Assembly (NCBI GenBank): GCA_965242495.1
Contig: OZ251446.1
Span: 186,001 to 250,000, forward strand
DNA: 64,000 bases
From: CBDESN01 sp965242495
GTDB taxonomy: Bacteria; Pseudomonadota; Alphaproteobacteria; MPNO01
Direction: 5' to 3'
Made by a program: the position numbers and the translations under genes. This document shows positions 45,047 to 54,218 of this stretch, one piece after another (position 1 is the stretch's first letter; each line of letters starts with the position of its first letter). The notes under the pieces are model-generated. The model ran no database searches, was not told the origin of the DNA, and saw only the letters and a program-made list of their open reading frames with translations.

Positions 45047-45688
45047 CTATTCGGCGGCCTCGGCGCGGCCGGCGGCGGCTTCGATTCGCGCGGCCATCTC
45101 GTCCACGGTGATCACCTGGGCGAAGCACGCCCCCAGCGTCGCGCAGGTCGCCTTCACGATGTCGTCCCGGCTGAGATCGCCGATCGGGAAGGTCGACGTG
45201 CCGTCGCGCAGGAAGAAGACGCGGAAGTCGCGCACGTTGGCCTCGCGCGCCGTCGTCTCGCAGCACACGTTGGTGGCGATGCCGGAGACGATCACGGTAT
45301 CGATGCCGCGCGCGCGCAGGGTCAGCTCCAGGTCGGTGCCGTGGAAGGCGCCGAAGCGCGGCTTCTCCAGCAGGATGTCGCCGTCCTGCACGACGAGCCC
45401 GTCATGCAGGGCGGCCGAATGCGCGCCCCGGTTGATGATGCCGTCCTTGACCGGCGGCAGCATCTCGCCCATCACCCCGACGTTGGAGCCGTCGGGGCGC
45501 ACGACGTGGCTGCAATGGACCACGGCGACCCCCGCCTTGCGGCAGACGGCGGCGAGCCCGTTGATGCGATCCTGCAATTCGAGCCCGTCGGGGGCCGAGA
45601 AGACGTGGCCATGGACGAAGCAGTTCTGCATGTCCACGTTGATCAACGCCATCCTTTCGGGCGCAACGGGAAAATCGACGTCGAACAT
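45047..45688 (-). CDS. Isochorismatase-family cysteine hydrolase
   Basis: 213 residues from the ATG at 45688, with GAGGAGGGA upstream; an earlier in-frame start at 45718 is less likely. The catalytic triad of the family is visible: Asp in LINVDMQNCFV, Lys in LLEKPRFGAFHG, and Cys in SGIATNVCCETTAREA. The Cys context is typical of ureidoacrylate amidohydrolase or N-carbamoylsarcosine amidase relatives. It is convergent with the TRAP binding protein gene, so it may process an imported amide or carbamoyl compound; this is only inference. Confidence 0.87.
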   Translation of the reverse strand: MFDVDFPVAPERMALINVDMQNCFVHGHVFSAPDGLELQDRINGLAAVCRKAGVAVVHCSHVVRPDGSNVGVMGEMLPPVKDGIINRGAHSAALHDGLVVQDGDILLEKPRFGAFHGTDLELTLRARGIDTVIVSGIATNVCCETTAREANVRDFRVFFLRDGTSTFPIGDLSRDDIVKATCATLGACFAQVITVDEMAARIEAAAGRAEAAE

Positions 45689-45810
45689 CGTTCCCTCCTC
45701 CATCGACCCGCCGATCATGCCGCGCCATGCGCCTCGAGGTCAATGCGCGGCGCCCGCCGCGGCCCCGAACGCCGCGGGCCACGCCTTCCGGCCCGCCGGA
45801 ATTGACAGGC

Positions 45811-45867
45811 TTTCGTCTTACCTTGAAAATCGAAAATCTGAATTTCGATTTTCAAGGTAAGACGAAA
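45811..45867. promoter_or_regulatory. Perfect 25-base inverted repeat ending at a start codon
   Basis: The arms 45811-45835 (beginning TTTCGTCTTACC) and 45843-45867 are exact reverse complements separated by 7 bases. The last base of the right arm is the A of the ATG of the DUF4143 ATPase gene, and the only ribosome-site-like bases (AAGG) lie within the arm. As RNA it would hide the start; as DNA it is a large operator-like palindrome. Confidence 0.85.
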
Positions 45868-47036
45868 TGGACAGACTCGTTTTCCTGGGGCGCATCGAGA
45901 CGTTGTTCCGGAGTCATCCCATGGTCGGGATACTCGGCCCGCGCCAATGCGGCAAGACGACGTTGGCGCGCGACTATATCGGCGCGCTTTCCGATCGCCG
46001 GGTGCATTATTTCGATCTTGAAGACCCCGAGCATCTCAACCGGCTGGCGGATCCGAAGCTCGCCCTGGAGTCGCTGGAAGGTCTGATCGTCATCGACGAG
46101 ATCCAGCGCAGCCCGGAACTGTTTCCGTTGCTGCGGGTGCTGGTCGATCGGACCCCCCGGCGCCAGCGCTACCTGATCCTCGGCAGCGCGTCCCGCGCGT
46201 TGATCCGCCAATCCTCCGAGACCCTCGCGGGCAGGATCGCGTATCTGGAACTGCCCCCGTTCACCGCTTTCGAGGCCGGCGCCTCGCCGCGCCTGTGGCT
46301 GCGCGGCGGCTTTCCCCCGGCGTATCTCGCGCCCTCCGACGGCGACAGCCTGATTTGGCGGAAGGCGTACATGACCGCCTTCCTGGAGCGGGACGCGCGC
46401 GGCATGGGCATCGATTTCGCCCCCGCCGCCATGCGTCGATTCTGGATGATGCTGGCGCATTGGCATGGCGGGTTCTTCAACGCCGCCGGTCTGGGGCGGT
46501 CGCTGGACGTCTCTTCGCCGACCGTCAAGCGTTACCTCGACATACTCGACGGCGCTTTCATGATCCGTGCGCTTCGGCCCTGGCATGCGAATCTCCGCAA
46601 GCGTCAGGTCAAGGCGCCGAAGGTCTATCTCCGGGACGCCGGCATTCTTCATGCGCTGCTGAACTTGCCGGACCTGGGCTCCTTGCGCGCCCATCCCGGA
46701 GTCGGCGCATCGTGGGAGGGGTTCGCGTTGGAGCAGGTCATCCAGATCTGCCGCGCCGACGCCGACGAGTGCTATTTCTGGGCGACGCACGCCCATGCGG
46801 AGCTGGACCTGTTGATCCTGCGCGGCGAGCGCAAGATGGCGTTCGAGTTCAAGTATTCGTCGGCTCCGAAGGTCACCCGGTCGATGCGCGCGGCGCTCGA
46901 GGATCTCGATCTCGATCGGATCGTCGTCGTCTATCCGGGCGATGGCGTCTACCCGCTTGCGGAACGGATCGAAGTCGCCAACCTGGAATATCTGGCGCGG
47001 GAGATGCGCGGCGCTCCCGACGCGGATCGGCGTTGA
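45867..47036 (+). CDS. DUF4143-type AAA ATPase
   Basis: 389 residues. Walker A GPRQCGKTT is at residues 24-32, Walker B LIVIDEIQRSPE near residue 73, and sensor LILGSASRALIRQSSETLAGR follows. A C-terminal DUF4143 domain contains ASWEGFALEQVIQI and ELDLLILRGERKMAFEFKYS, which has the D...ExK spacing of a PD-(D/E)XK-like fold. These ATPases are widespread accessory genes with patchy distribution and no settled role. It stands alone between convergent genes and has its own hairpin at the start. Confidence 0.87.
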   Translation: MDRLVFLGRIETLFRSHPMVGILGPRQCGKTTLARDYIGALSDRRVHYFDLEDPEHLNRLADPKLALESLEGLIVIDEIQRSPELFPLLRVLVDRTPRRQRYLILGSASRALIRQSSETLAGRIAYLELPPFTAFEAGASPRLWLRGGFPPAYLAPSDGDSLIWRKAYMTAFLERDARGMGIDFAPAAMRRFWMMLAHWHGGFFNAAGLGRSLDVSSPTVKRYLDILDGAFMIRALRPWHANLRKRQVKAPKVYLRDAGILHALLNLPDLGSLRAHPGVGASWEGFALEQVIQICRADADECYFWATHAHAELDLLILRGERKMAFEFKYSSAPKVTRSMRAALEDLDLDRIVVVYPGDGVYPLAERIEVANLEYLAREMRGAPDADRR

Positions 47037-47085
47037 CCGCGACCGCCGCGATTCTCGCCGGGCGCGCCGGGCTCCTCGACGATCT

Positions 47086-47661
47086 TCAGGCCCGGCCCGC
47101 GTCGCCCGACAGCATATGAGCCGAAATGCCGAGTTTGGCGAGCGCCTTCTCCCAGCGGTCGCCGTGCCCGGGGCCGAAGATCAGGGAGTCGTCGGCGGGC
47201 GCCGAGAGCCAGCCGTTCTGCTGGATCTCGCCGTCGAGCTGGCCCGGACCCCATCCCGCATATCCGAGCGCCAGGATGCTGCGCCGCGGCCCCGCGCCCC
47301 GGGCGATCTCCCTCAGGATGTCGATCGTGGCGGTCAGGGCGACGGACTCGTCGATGACCAGCGTGGACTCCTGGACGTAGTCCGCCGAATGAAGGACGAA
47401 ACCGCGCCCGGTCTCCACGGGTCCGCCGAAATGGATCTCGATCTTCTCCTCCACCTCGTCGGCGTCGATGCTGAGCTGATCGAGCAGATCGGGAAACGAC
47501 ACGTTGTCCATGAGCTTGTTGACCACCAAGCCCATCGCGCCCTCCGCGGTATGGGCGCACATGTAGATCACGGATCGCGCGAACCGCGGATCCTGCATCT
47601 GCGGCATCGCGATCAGAATCTGCCCCGTCAGGTAACCCTCGTCTGTCGCGCCGTCGGACAT
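47086..47661 (-). CDS. YqgE/AlgH family protein (DUF179)
   Basis: 191 residues starting at [20 protein letters not shown] (ATG at 47661); 18 further residues upstream are possible but have no family similarity. Family segments are [37 protein letters not shown] and [20 protein letters not shown]. The family is named for a proposed role in alginate control, but its function is not known. It is divergent from the DsbD-like gene, a pairing common in alphaproteobacteria. Confidence 0.9.
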   Translation of the reverse strand: MSDGATDEGYLTGQILIAMPQMQDPRFARSVIYMCAHTAEGAMGLVVNKLMDNVSFPDLLDQLSIDADEVEEKIEIHFGGPVETGRGFVLHSADYVQESTLVIDESVALTATIDILREIARGAGPRRSILALGYAGWGPGQLDGEIQQNGWLSAPADDSLIFGPGHGDRWEKALAKLGISAHMLSGDAGRA

Positions 47662-47803
47662 CGCAACCACCCGGAATGATCGGCCCACCGTCCCGCGCCG
47701 GCGCGCATTCTCCACACGCGAAATTTACCGGCGTCCGGCGCGCCGGACGCCTATGATCGGGCGCGCCCGGAACGCTGGAAGCCTATACCATGGGAGGGAC
47801 GGC

Positions 47804-49981
47804 TTGAAGGGGAGAATCGATCCCCCGCGCGCCGCGCGAGTCGCGGCTGCGCGGACCGTCCTCGCGGCCTGCGGGCCGCTCCTGTTGGCCGCCGCCTGGT
47901 CCGGGCCGGTCGCCGCGGCGGCCTCGCCCTGGTCCGAGACCGAGCATGGCGGGGTGCGGCTGGTGGCCGCGGCCGACGCCGCGGGCGACCGGGCGACTCA
48001 CCGGTTCGGGCTCCATTTCCGCATGGCGCCGGGGTGGAAAATCTACTGGCGGTCGCCCGGCGACGCCGGCTTCCCGCCGCAGCCCGACTGGTCCGGATCG
48101 GACAACGTATCGGCCGCGCGGCTGCTCTGGCCGGCCCCGGCGCGTTTCTCGGTCCTCGGGCTGGAGACGCTGGGCTACAAGAACGAGGTCGTGCTTCCGG
48201 TCGATGCGGACGCGCCGGCGCCCGGCCGGGCGGTCAAGCTCCGCGCCTATGTCCGCTACCTGACCTGCAGCGACATCTGCATTCCCTACGATGCGCGTCT
48301 TGCGCTCGATCTGCCGGCCGGGCCGGGCGCCGCCTCGCCCGAGGCGGGCTTGATCGAGCGCTTCGCCGCGCGGGTCCCGGCGCAGGGCGGCGAGGCCGGG
48401 CTTCGCATCGTCCGGGCCGCGGTCGCCGGGCGGGGCGCGTCGCAGACGCTCGAGGTCGACGCGTCTTCCGACCGGGCCTTCTCCGCCCCCGACCTCTACG
48501 TCGAAGGCCCGGCAGGCCATGGCTTCGCCGCCCCGGACGTCCGCGTCGCCGCCGACCGGCGCTCGGCCTTGATGCGGGTCGCGGTCGCCGCGCCCGAGGC
48601 CGCGCCCGGGGACGAATCTGCGGAGCTCGTCGGCCGCCGGGTCACCCTGACCCTGGTCGATGGCGAGCGGGCGGTCGAACGCGCGCTCGCGCTCGCGCCT
48701 GCGTCGTCCACGATCGACGAGGCGCCGCCGGCGGCGGCGGGCGGGTCCGGGACCCTGATCGCGATCGTCGGGCTCGCCCTTCTCGGCGGCCTGATCCTCA
48801 ACCTCATGCCCTGCGTCCTGCCGGTGCTGTCGATCAAGCTGCTCTCGGTCGTGGGGCATGCGGGCGCCCCGGCGCGCGAGGTTCGCCGCGGCTTCCTCGC
48901 CAGCGCGGCCGGCATCCTGTTCTCCTTCGTCGTCCTGGCGACCGGGGCGGTCGGGCTCACCCTCGCCGGAAAGGCCGCGGGTTGGGGCGTCCAGTTCCAA
49001 CAGCCGGCGTTCCTCGCCGCCATCGTGCTGATCCTGGTGCTGTTCGCCTGCAACCTCTGGGGTCTGTTCGAGATCCGGCTTCCCGGCGCGGTCGCCGGCG
49101 CGGCCCTCGCAGGGGGCGGCGCGCCGGGACTCGCCGGCCATTTCCTGACTGGCGCCTTCGCGACCCTGCTGGCGACCCCTTGTTCGGCTCCCTTCCTGGG
49201 CAGTTCGGTGGGGTTCGCGTTGTCGCGCGGGCCGCTCGAGATCTATGCGGTCTTCCTCGCTCTCGGCGTCGGTCTGGCGCTCCCCTATCTGGCGGTGGCG
49301 GCGTTCCCGGCCCTGGCCGCGCGGCTGCCGCGCCCCGGCCCGTGGATGGTCACGCTGCGGCGGGTTTTCGCCTTCGCGCTGCTGGCGACGGCGGCGTGGC
49401 TCGTCAGCGTGCTGGCGGTCCAGGGAGGCTACGCCGTCGCGGGCGCGGTCGCGTCGATGATGGCCGCCGTGGTCGTGGCCCTTCGGCAGGCGCGCCATCT
49501 CGCCGGCTCGGCGCGGCGCGCGAGCTGGGGCGTGGTCGGAGCGCTCGGGGTGTTGACGGTGGGAACGGCGGGCGCGGTCGGAAACGGCGGTCCGGCCGCG
49601 GCCGGGCCCGACGGGCTCTGGCGGGCCTTCGACCGCCGCGCCATCGCCGACCACGTCGCGCGCGGCGAGGTCGTGCTCGTCGACGTGACCGCGGACTGGT
49701 GCCTGACTTGCCAGGTCAACAAGGCCCTGGTCCTCGATCGGGGCGCCGTCGCCGCGCGGCTCCGCGGCGGCGGCGTGACCGCGATGCGCGCCGATTGGAC
49801 CCGGCCCAGCCGCGCCATCTCGACGTATCTGGCGAGCTTCGGCCGCTATGGCATTCCGTTCAACGCGGTCTACGGGCCGGGCGCGCCCGCCGGCCTGCCG
49901 CTGCCCGAGATACTCACCGGGTCGAGCGTGCTCGCGGCCCTGGACCGGGCCGCCGGCGGGGCCCGCCTGTCCGGCCGATAG
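47804..49981 (+). CDS. ScsB/DsbD-like thiol:disulfide interchange protein
   Basis: 725 residues from a TTG at 47804 with GGAGGG 5 bases upstream; an ATG at 47753 is in frame but less supported. After a signal peptide comes a periplasmic domain with the cysteine pair TCSDICIPY near residue 153. About eight membrane helices follow (MPCVLPVLSIK and ATPCSAPFLGSS hold the two membrane cysteines), then a C-terminal thioredoxin domain with DWCLTC near residue 630. It carries electrons from cytoplasmic thioredoxin to periplasmic partners. The peroxiredoxin gene follows, 110 bases on. Confidence 0.9.
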   Translation: MKGRIDPPRAARVAAARTVLAACGPLLLAAAWSGPVAAAASPWSETEHGGVRLVAAADAAGDRATHRFGLHFRMAPGWKIYWRSPGDAGFPPQPDWSGSDNVSAARLLWPAPARFSVLGLETLGYKNEVVLPVDADAPAPGRAVKLRAYVRYLTCSDICIPYDARLALDLPAGPGAASPEAGLIERFAARVPAQGGEAGLRIVRAAVAGRGASQTLEVDASSDRAFSAPDLYVEGPAGHGFAAPDVRVAADRRSALMRVAVAAPEAAPGDESAELVGRRVTLTLVDGERAVERALALAPASSTIDEAPPAAAGGSGTLIAIVGLALLGGLILNLMPCVLPVLSIKLLSVVGHAGAPAREVRRGFLASAAGILFSFVVLATGAVGLTLAGKAAGWGVQFQQPAFLAAIVLILVLFACNLWGLFEIRLPGAVAGAALAGGGAPGLAGHFLTGAFATLLATPCSAPFLGSSVGFALSRGPLEIYAVFLALGVGLALPYLAVAAFPALAARLPRPGPWMVTLRRVFAFALLATAAWLVSVLAVQGGYAVAGAVASMMAAVVVALRQARHLAGSARRASWGVVGALGVLTVGTAGAVGNGGPAAAGPDGLWRAFDRRAIADHVARGEVVLVDVTADWCLTCQVNKALVLDRGAVAARLRGGGVTAMRADWTRPSRAISTYLASFGRYGIPFNAVYGPGAPAGLPLPEILTGSSVLAALDRAAGGARLSGR

Positions 49982-50091
49982 CGGCGCCGCGGCGGCGGCC
50001 CGCGTGACAAGGACGGCGAGATGGGCTATCTCCTGTTCCGCCCGGCGCCGATCGGCGGCCGGTTCCGATTTCAATCCGACGAGGGAGCGCA

Positions 50092-50574
50092 ATGACGATA
50101 GCTGTTGGCGACAGGATCCCGTCGTCGTCCCTGACGACCATGGGGCCCGACGGGCCGAAGCCGGTCTCCACCGAGGAGATCTTCGGCGGCAAGAAGGTGG
50201 TGATGTTCGCCGTCCCGGGCGCGTTCACGCCGACCTGTTCGGCCAAGCATCTGCCCGGATTCGTCGAGCGCGCGGGCGACATCAGGGCCAAGGGGGTCGA
50301 CACCGTCGCCTGCCTGGCGGTGAACGACGTGTTCGTGATGGACGCCTGGGGCAAGGATCAGAACGTCGGCGACGGCGTGCTGATGCTGGCCGACGGCAGC
50401 GCGCAGTTCACCAGGGCGCTCGATACCGAGCTCGATCTCGTGGACCGCGGCCTGGGCACGCGGTCGCGGCGCTATTCGATGATCGTCGAGGACGGCGTGG
50501 TCAAGCGGCTCAACCTCGAGGAAGGCGGCGGGTTCGAGGTGAGCGACGCGGCGACGATCCTCGATCAGCTCTAG
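50092..50574 (+). CDS. Peroxiredoxin, Prx5 group
   Basis: 160 residues. The peroxidatic cysteine is in the motif [16 protein letters not shown]. The C-terminal segment [19 protein letters not shown] is typical of the Prx5/AhpE-like group, which reduces peroxides with glutathione or thioredoxin. No signal peptide, so it is cytosolic. Its last 65 bases overlap, on the opposite strand, the extended 3' end of rnhA. Confidence 0.93.
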   Translation: MTIAVGDRIPSSSLTTMGPDGPKPVSTEEIFGGKKVVMFAVPGAFTPTCSAKHLPGFVERAGDIRAKGVDTVACLAVNDVFVMDAWGKDQNVGDGVLMLADGSAQFTRALDTELDLVDRGLGTRSRRYSMIVEDGVVKRLNLEEGGGFEVSDAATILDQL

Positions 50575-51061
50575 CCGGGGCGGGCCGGTTCGCGGCTCGT
50601 CCGTCGGCCGATGCGCGGTCCATCCCGTCGCGGGCGAGCCCGTCGGCGCGCTCGTTGTCGGGATGGCCGGCGTGGCCTTTGATCCAGCGCCATTCGACCT
50701 CGTGGCCGGCCGCCGCGGCGTCCAGCCTGCGCCAGAGATCGACGTTCTTGACCGGCTTGCGGTCCGCCGTGCGCCAGCCCCTCGTCTTCCATGCGTGGAT
50801 CCATTTGGTGATGCCGTCCCGCAGATAGACGCTGTCGGTGTGGATCCGCGCCTTGACCGGGCGCTTGAGCGTCTCGAGGGCCGCGATCGCCGCGGTCAGC
50901 TCCATCCGGTTGTTGGTGGTGTCGGCTTCGCCGCCGCTGATCTCCTTCTCGACCCCGGCGAAGCGGAGCAGCGCTCCCCAGCCGCCCGGCCCCGGGTTGC
51001 CGCGGCACGCGCCGTCGGTATAGATCTCGACGAGAGCGAGATCCGGCCCCGGCGTCGTCAT
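50510..51061 (-). CDS. rnhA: Ribonuclease HI
   Basis: 183 residues. All four catalytic acids are seen: Asp in [16 protein letters not shown], Glu in [13 protein letters not shown], Asp in [10 protein letters not shown], and Asp in [13 protein letters not shown] after the conserved KGH. It cuts RNA in RNA-DNA hybrids. The core ends near residue 150; about 30 extra arginine-rich residues follow because the stop lies within the convergent peroxiredoxin gene. The start overlaps the thrB stop by 4 bases. Confidence 0.93.
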   Translation of the reverse strand: MTTPGPDLALVEIYTDGACRGNPGPGGWGALLRFAGVEKEISGGEADTTNNRMELTAAIAALETLKRPVKARIHTDSVYLRDGITKWIHAWKTRGWRTADRKPVKNVDLWRRLDAAAAGHEVEWRWIKGHAGHPDNERADGLARDGMDRASADGRAANRPAPARADRGSSPRRSPRTRRLPRG

Positions 51062-52023
51062 CCGTCGAGCCCGTAGGCGGAGACGCTGGCGACCTCGCGG
51101 TGGAAGCGCAGGCGCCGCAGATACTCCAGCGGGTCTTTCCGCTTCGCCAGCAGGCCCGCCGGCGGATCCAGCCAGTCGTGCAGGCGCGTGAGCAGGAAGC
51201 GCAGCGCTCCGCCGCGCGCCAGACGGGGCAGGGCGTCGAGCTCGGCCGCCGACATCGGCCGGACGCGCCGATAGGCGGTCAGCAGGTGGCGCGCCTTGGT
51301 GACGTTGAAGCCGCCGTCGGCCTCGAAGCACCATGCGTTCAGACAGATCGCGAGGTCGTAGGCGTAATCGTCGTTGCAGGCGAAGTAGAAGTCGATCATG
51401 CCCGACAGCCGGTCGCCGACGAAGAACACGTTGTCGGGGAACAGGTCGGCGTGGATGATGCCCGCCTCCAGCCCGCGCGGCCAGCTCGCTTCGAGGTCGT
51501 CGAGCTCCTGCGCGATCTCGTCCGCCAACCCGTCCCGGACTTCGTGCGCGCGGGCGCGGCAGCTCTCGAACAGCGCGCGCCAGCCGGCGACCGAGAGGTC
51601 GTTGGGCCGCGACATCTCGAAGGACGCGCCGGCGAGATGCATGCGCGCCAACGCTGCGCCCACCTCGGCGCAATGCCGGGGGGTGGGGCGGCGCGGCCAC
51701 ATCCCCGTCAGGAAGCTCACCACCGCCGCCGGGCGGCCGCATAGTTCGCGAAGCGCGCCGCCGTCGGCGCCCCGGACCGGCGTCGGACAGGCGATCCCCG
51801 CGGCGGCGAGATGGTCCATCAGGCCGAGAAAGAAGGGCAGGTCCTCGCGCGCCACGCGCCGTTCGTACAGCGTCAGCACGTAGCTGCCGCGCTCGGTCTG
51901 GAGGAGATAGTTGGAGTTCTCGACGCCCTCGGCGATGCCCTTGCAGGAGACGGCCTCGCCGATGTCGAATTCGGCGAGGAAGCCGGTCAGCGCCTCGTCC
52001 GATACGTCCGTGTAGACCGCCAT
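51058..52023 (-). CDS. thrB: Homoserine kinase, APH-fold type
   Basis: 321 residues of the aminoglycoside-phosphotransferase fold, not the GHMP type. It phosphorylates homoserine to feed threonine synthase. The N-terminal [22 protein letters not shown] is the family's ATP-loop region, and the catalytic Brenner-like motif [13 protein letters not shown] with the metal aspartate in [11 protein letters not shown] is near residues 185-205. It lies between ispH (7 bases upstream) and rnhA, a conserved alphaproteobacterial order. Confidence 0.93.
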   Translation of the reverse strand: MAVYTDVSDEALTGFLAEFDIGEAVSCKGIAEGVENSNYLLQTERGSYVLTLYERRVAREDLPFFLGLMDHLAAAGIACPTPVRGADGGALRELCGRPAAVVSFLTGMWPRRPTPRHCAEVGAALARMHLAGASFEMSRPNDLSVAGWRALFESCRARAHEVRDGLADEIAQELDDLEASWPRGLEAGIIHADLFPDNVFFVGDRLSGMIDFYFACNDDYAYDLAICLNAWCFEADGGFNVTKARHLLTAYRRVRPMSAAELDALPRLARGGALRFLLTRLHDWLDPPAGLLAKRKDPLEYLRRLRFHREVASVSAYGLDG

Positions 52024-52030
52024 ATGCGGT

Positions 52031-52975
52031 TCAGGCGGTCAGCGCCCGCGGCAGGCTGAACGCCACGTCCTCGTCGAGAATGTCGACCTCTTCGACGGTC
52101 ACGTCGAACGTCCGCCGACAGGCGTCGATCAGCTCCTGGACCAGGATTTCCGGCGCCGACGCGCCGGCGGTCACGCCGAGTCGGCGCACGCCGTCGAGCC
52201 ACGACGACTCCAGCTCGTCCGCCCGCTGGAGCAGGATCGAGCGCTGGCAGCCGGCGGCGCGCGCGACCTCGGCGAGGCGGGTGGAGTTGGACGAGTTGGG
52301 CGCGCCGAGCACGACCAGGGCGTCGCAATCCCGCGCGATCGCCTTGACCGCCGCCTGCCGGTTGGTCGTGGCGTAGCAGATGTCTTCCTTGCGCGGTCCC
52401 GCGATGTCGGGAAAGCGGGACTCGAGGACGCGCACGATCGCCGCGGTATCGTCCACCGACAGCGTGGTTTGCGTCACGTAAGCGAGATTGGCCGGGTCGT
52501 CGACCTCGAGTGCGGCCGCCTGGGCGGTATTCTCCACCAGCAGGATGCCGTCCTCCGGCAGTTGGCCCATCGTGCCCACGACCTCCGGGTGGCCGGCATG
52601 CCCGATCAGGATCACCTTGCGCCCGGCATGCGCGTGGCGGCGGGCATCGACGTGGACCTTGGTGACCAGAGGGCAGGTCGCATCGACGTAGAGCATCCCG
52701 CGTCCGCGCGCCTCGGCGATCACGGCTTCCGGCACGCCGTGGGCCGAGAACACCACCGGGACGCCCTCGGGGACCTCGTCCAGCTCTTCGACGAACACCG
52801 CGCCCTTGGTCTCCAGCTCTTCGACGACGTAACGGTTGTGCACGATCTCGTGCCGGACGTAGACCGGGGCGCCGTGTTTTTCGAGGGCGAGCTCGACGAT
52901 CCGGATGGCGCGGTCGACGCCGGCGCAGAAGCCGCGCGGGCCGGCGAGCTTTATGGTAAGGGCGGGTTTGGACAT
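52031..52975 (-). CDS. ispH: 4-hydroxy-3-methylbut-2-enyl diphosphate reductase
   Basis: 314 residues. IspH uses a 4Fe-4S cluster to make IPP and DMAPP in the last step of the MEP isoprenoid pathway. The three cluster cysteines are visible in [12 protein letters not shown] (residue 17), [11 protein letters not shown] and [10 protein letters not shown]. The substrate-binding histidines lie in YVRHEIVHN and LIGHAGHPE. It is divergent from the CDGSH gene, about 100 bases apart. Confidence 0.95.
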   Translation of the reverse strand: MSKPALTIKLAGPRGFCAGVDRAIRIVELALEKHGAPVYVRHEIVHNRYVVEELETKGAVFVEELDEVPEGVPVVFSAHGVPEAVIAEARGRGMLYVDATCPLVTKVHVDARRHAHAGRKVILIGHAGHPEVVGTMGQLPEDGILLVENTAQAAALEVDDPANLAYVTQTTLSVDDTAAIVRVLESRFPDIAGPRKEDICYATTNRQAAVKAIARDCDALVVLGAPNSSNSTRLAEVARAAGCQRSILLQRADELESSWLDGVRRLGVTAGASAPEILVQELIDACRRTFDVTVEEVDILDEDVAFSLPRALTA

Positions 52976-53074
52976 GGCGTGCTGCGCTGCATCGGCCGCT
53001 TGTGGAGCCGGGCGGGGCCGGCTAGAGTGGAGCGTTGCACCCGACTAATACCATAATCGGCGAGGACGAAGCGC

Positions 53075-53314
53075 ATGGCCGAACCCGTTGTTGCGCAGAA
53101 AACCCCCTACGGCGTCGAAGTCGAGGCGGGCAGGGACTATTGGTGGTGTCGGTGCGGGCGCAGCGGAAGCCAGCCGTTCTGCGACGGCTCGCATAAGGGC
53201 ACCGCGTTCGCACCGGTGCAGTATACGGCGGATGCGAGCGAAACCGCCTGGTTCTGCGGTTGCAAGCACACCGGCGATCAGCCCATGTGCGACGGCTCGC
53301 ACAAAAACGTATAA
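53075..53314 (+). CDS. CDGSH iron-sulfur protein with two CDGSH motifs
   Basis: 79 residues. Two 2Fe-2S binding motifs are present: CRCGRSGSQPFCDGSHK at about residues 27-43 and CGCKHTGDQPMCDGSHK near the C-terminus, each a C-x-C...C-D-G-S-H ligand set. Tandem CDGSH proteins of this size are soluble in bacteria and of uncertain redox role. A weak promoter (TTGTGG, 17 bases, TAGAGT at 53000-53028) precedes it. The lipoprotein gene follows after 35 bases. Confidence 0.92.
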   Translation: MAEPVVAQKTPYGVEVEAGRDYWWCRCGRSGSQPFCDGSHKGTAFAPVQYTADASETAWFCGCKHTGDQPMCDGSHKNV

Positions 53315-53349
53315 CCGCGCCGGCGCCGGCAGGCGCTATCGCCGCCGCC

Positions 53350-53898
53350 ATGGTCACGACGCGCCGCATCGTCCGCACGGGGTGGCCGGCGGGTGTGCTC
53401 GCCGCCGCCCTCGCGCTTGCGGGGTGCGGCGTGTCCGGCGAGAAGGCGCGCCGGCTGCCCTGCCCCGACGTTCTCGTCCTGAGCGAAGCCGGACAGTTGG
53501 CGCGCTTCCAGCCGGGCGCGGGCCGCGACGCGACCGACCTCCTGTTCCGGGCCGAGATGGTGGGCTTCCGCGGCCATTGCGAGCATTTCGAAGGCCGCGT
53601 CGAACTGGCCTTCGAAATTCTGCTCGACGTCCGCCGCGGCGCGGCCAACGCGGAAGGGCGCGCCGACTTCGAGTATTTCGTGGCCCTGCCGCGCTTCCAC
53701 CCGGCGCCCGAGGGGAAGCGGAACTTCGCCGTCACCGCGCCCTTTGAGGGCGACCGGGAGCGCGTCCGGCTCCGCGACCGGGTGAGGATCGAGATCCCGC
53801 TCGGCCCCGACGAGACCGGGGCGAGCCACGACGTCTATCTCGGTTTGCAACTCTCCCGCGACGAGCTCGAGTTCAACCGCCGGAGCGAGACGCCGTAG
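53350..53898 (+). CDS. Hypothetical lipoprotein
   Basis: 182 residues from the ATG at 53350. A basic N-terminus and hydrophobic stretch end in the lipobox LALAGC (Cys near residue 26). The rest is a single domain with alternating hydrophobic strands (GRVELAFEILLDVRRG, DFEYFVALPRFHPAPEGKRNF, RIEIPLGPDETG) that looks like a beta-sandwich. I do not recognise a named family with certainty. It lies just before the glycine riboswitch and ends 19 bases ahead of that promoter, so it is not part of the gcv transcript. Confidence 0.75.
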   Translation: MVTTRRIVRTGWPAGVLAAALALAGCGVSGEKARRLPCPDVLVLSEAGQLARFQPGAGRDATDLLFRAEMVGFRGHCEHFEGRVELAFEILLDVRRGAANAEGRADFEYFVALPRFHPAPEGKRNFAVTAPFEGDRERVRLRDRVRIEIPLGPDETGASHDVYLGLQLSRDELEFNRRSETP

Positions 53899-53916
53899 CC
53901 GCCCGGCGCCGGCAGG

Positions 53917-53944
53917 TTGACCTGCGGCGGGCGCGGTCTAAGAT
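53917..53944 (+). promoter_or_regulatory. Promoter of the glycine-cleavage operon
   Basis: TTGACC at 53917-53922, a 16-base spacer and TAAGAT at 53939-53944. It sits just upstream of the glycine riboswitch, where the leader transcript must begin. Confidence 0.55.
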
Positions 53945-53965
53945 GGCGTCGCGTCCATACAGACG

Positions 53966-54160
53966 AACCCTGCGGGAGAGATCGGCCGCGCGCCGGCGCC
54001 GAAGGAGCAACCGCCCCGGAAACTCTCAGGCAAACGGACCGCAGGGGGATGTGACTCTGGAAAGCGGGCCGCCGGCGAGCTGGCGGCCTCACCGAAGGGG
54101 AAAGCCGGGCGGCGTCGGGATTTGCGCCCGGTGAATCTTTCAGGTCCACGGACAGAGGGG
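53966..54160 (+). ncRNA. Tandem glycine riboswitch
   Basis: Two aptamers in series. The first has P1 arms 53968-53975 and 54039-54046 (CCCTGCGG with CCGCAGGG) and contains GAAGGAGCAACCGCCCCGGAA and ACTCTCAGGCAAACGGACCG. The second has P1 arms 54055-54059 and 54153-54157 and contains ACCGAAGGGGAAAGCCGGGC and GAATCTTTCAGGTCCACGGA. These are the conserved cores of the gcvT element. Glycine binding is expected to switch on gcvT-H-PA-PB. The gcvT start and its GGAGG site follow about 60 bases later, and no strong terminator is visible, so control of translation is more likely. Confidence 0.93.
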
Positions 54161-54218
54161 GCAGGCCGGTCTTCGTCTTCGTGACGCCAGGGCCGTCCGC
54201 CGGCTGTCGGAGGACCGT

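Noticed and set aside
45047..45688. Isochorismatase proper (siderophore pathway)
   Set aside because: No enterobactin-type synthesis genes are nearby; the triad alone does not define the substrate.
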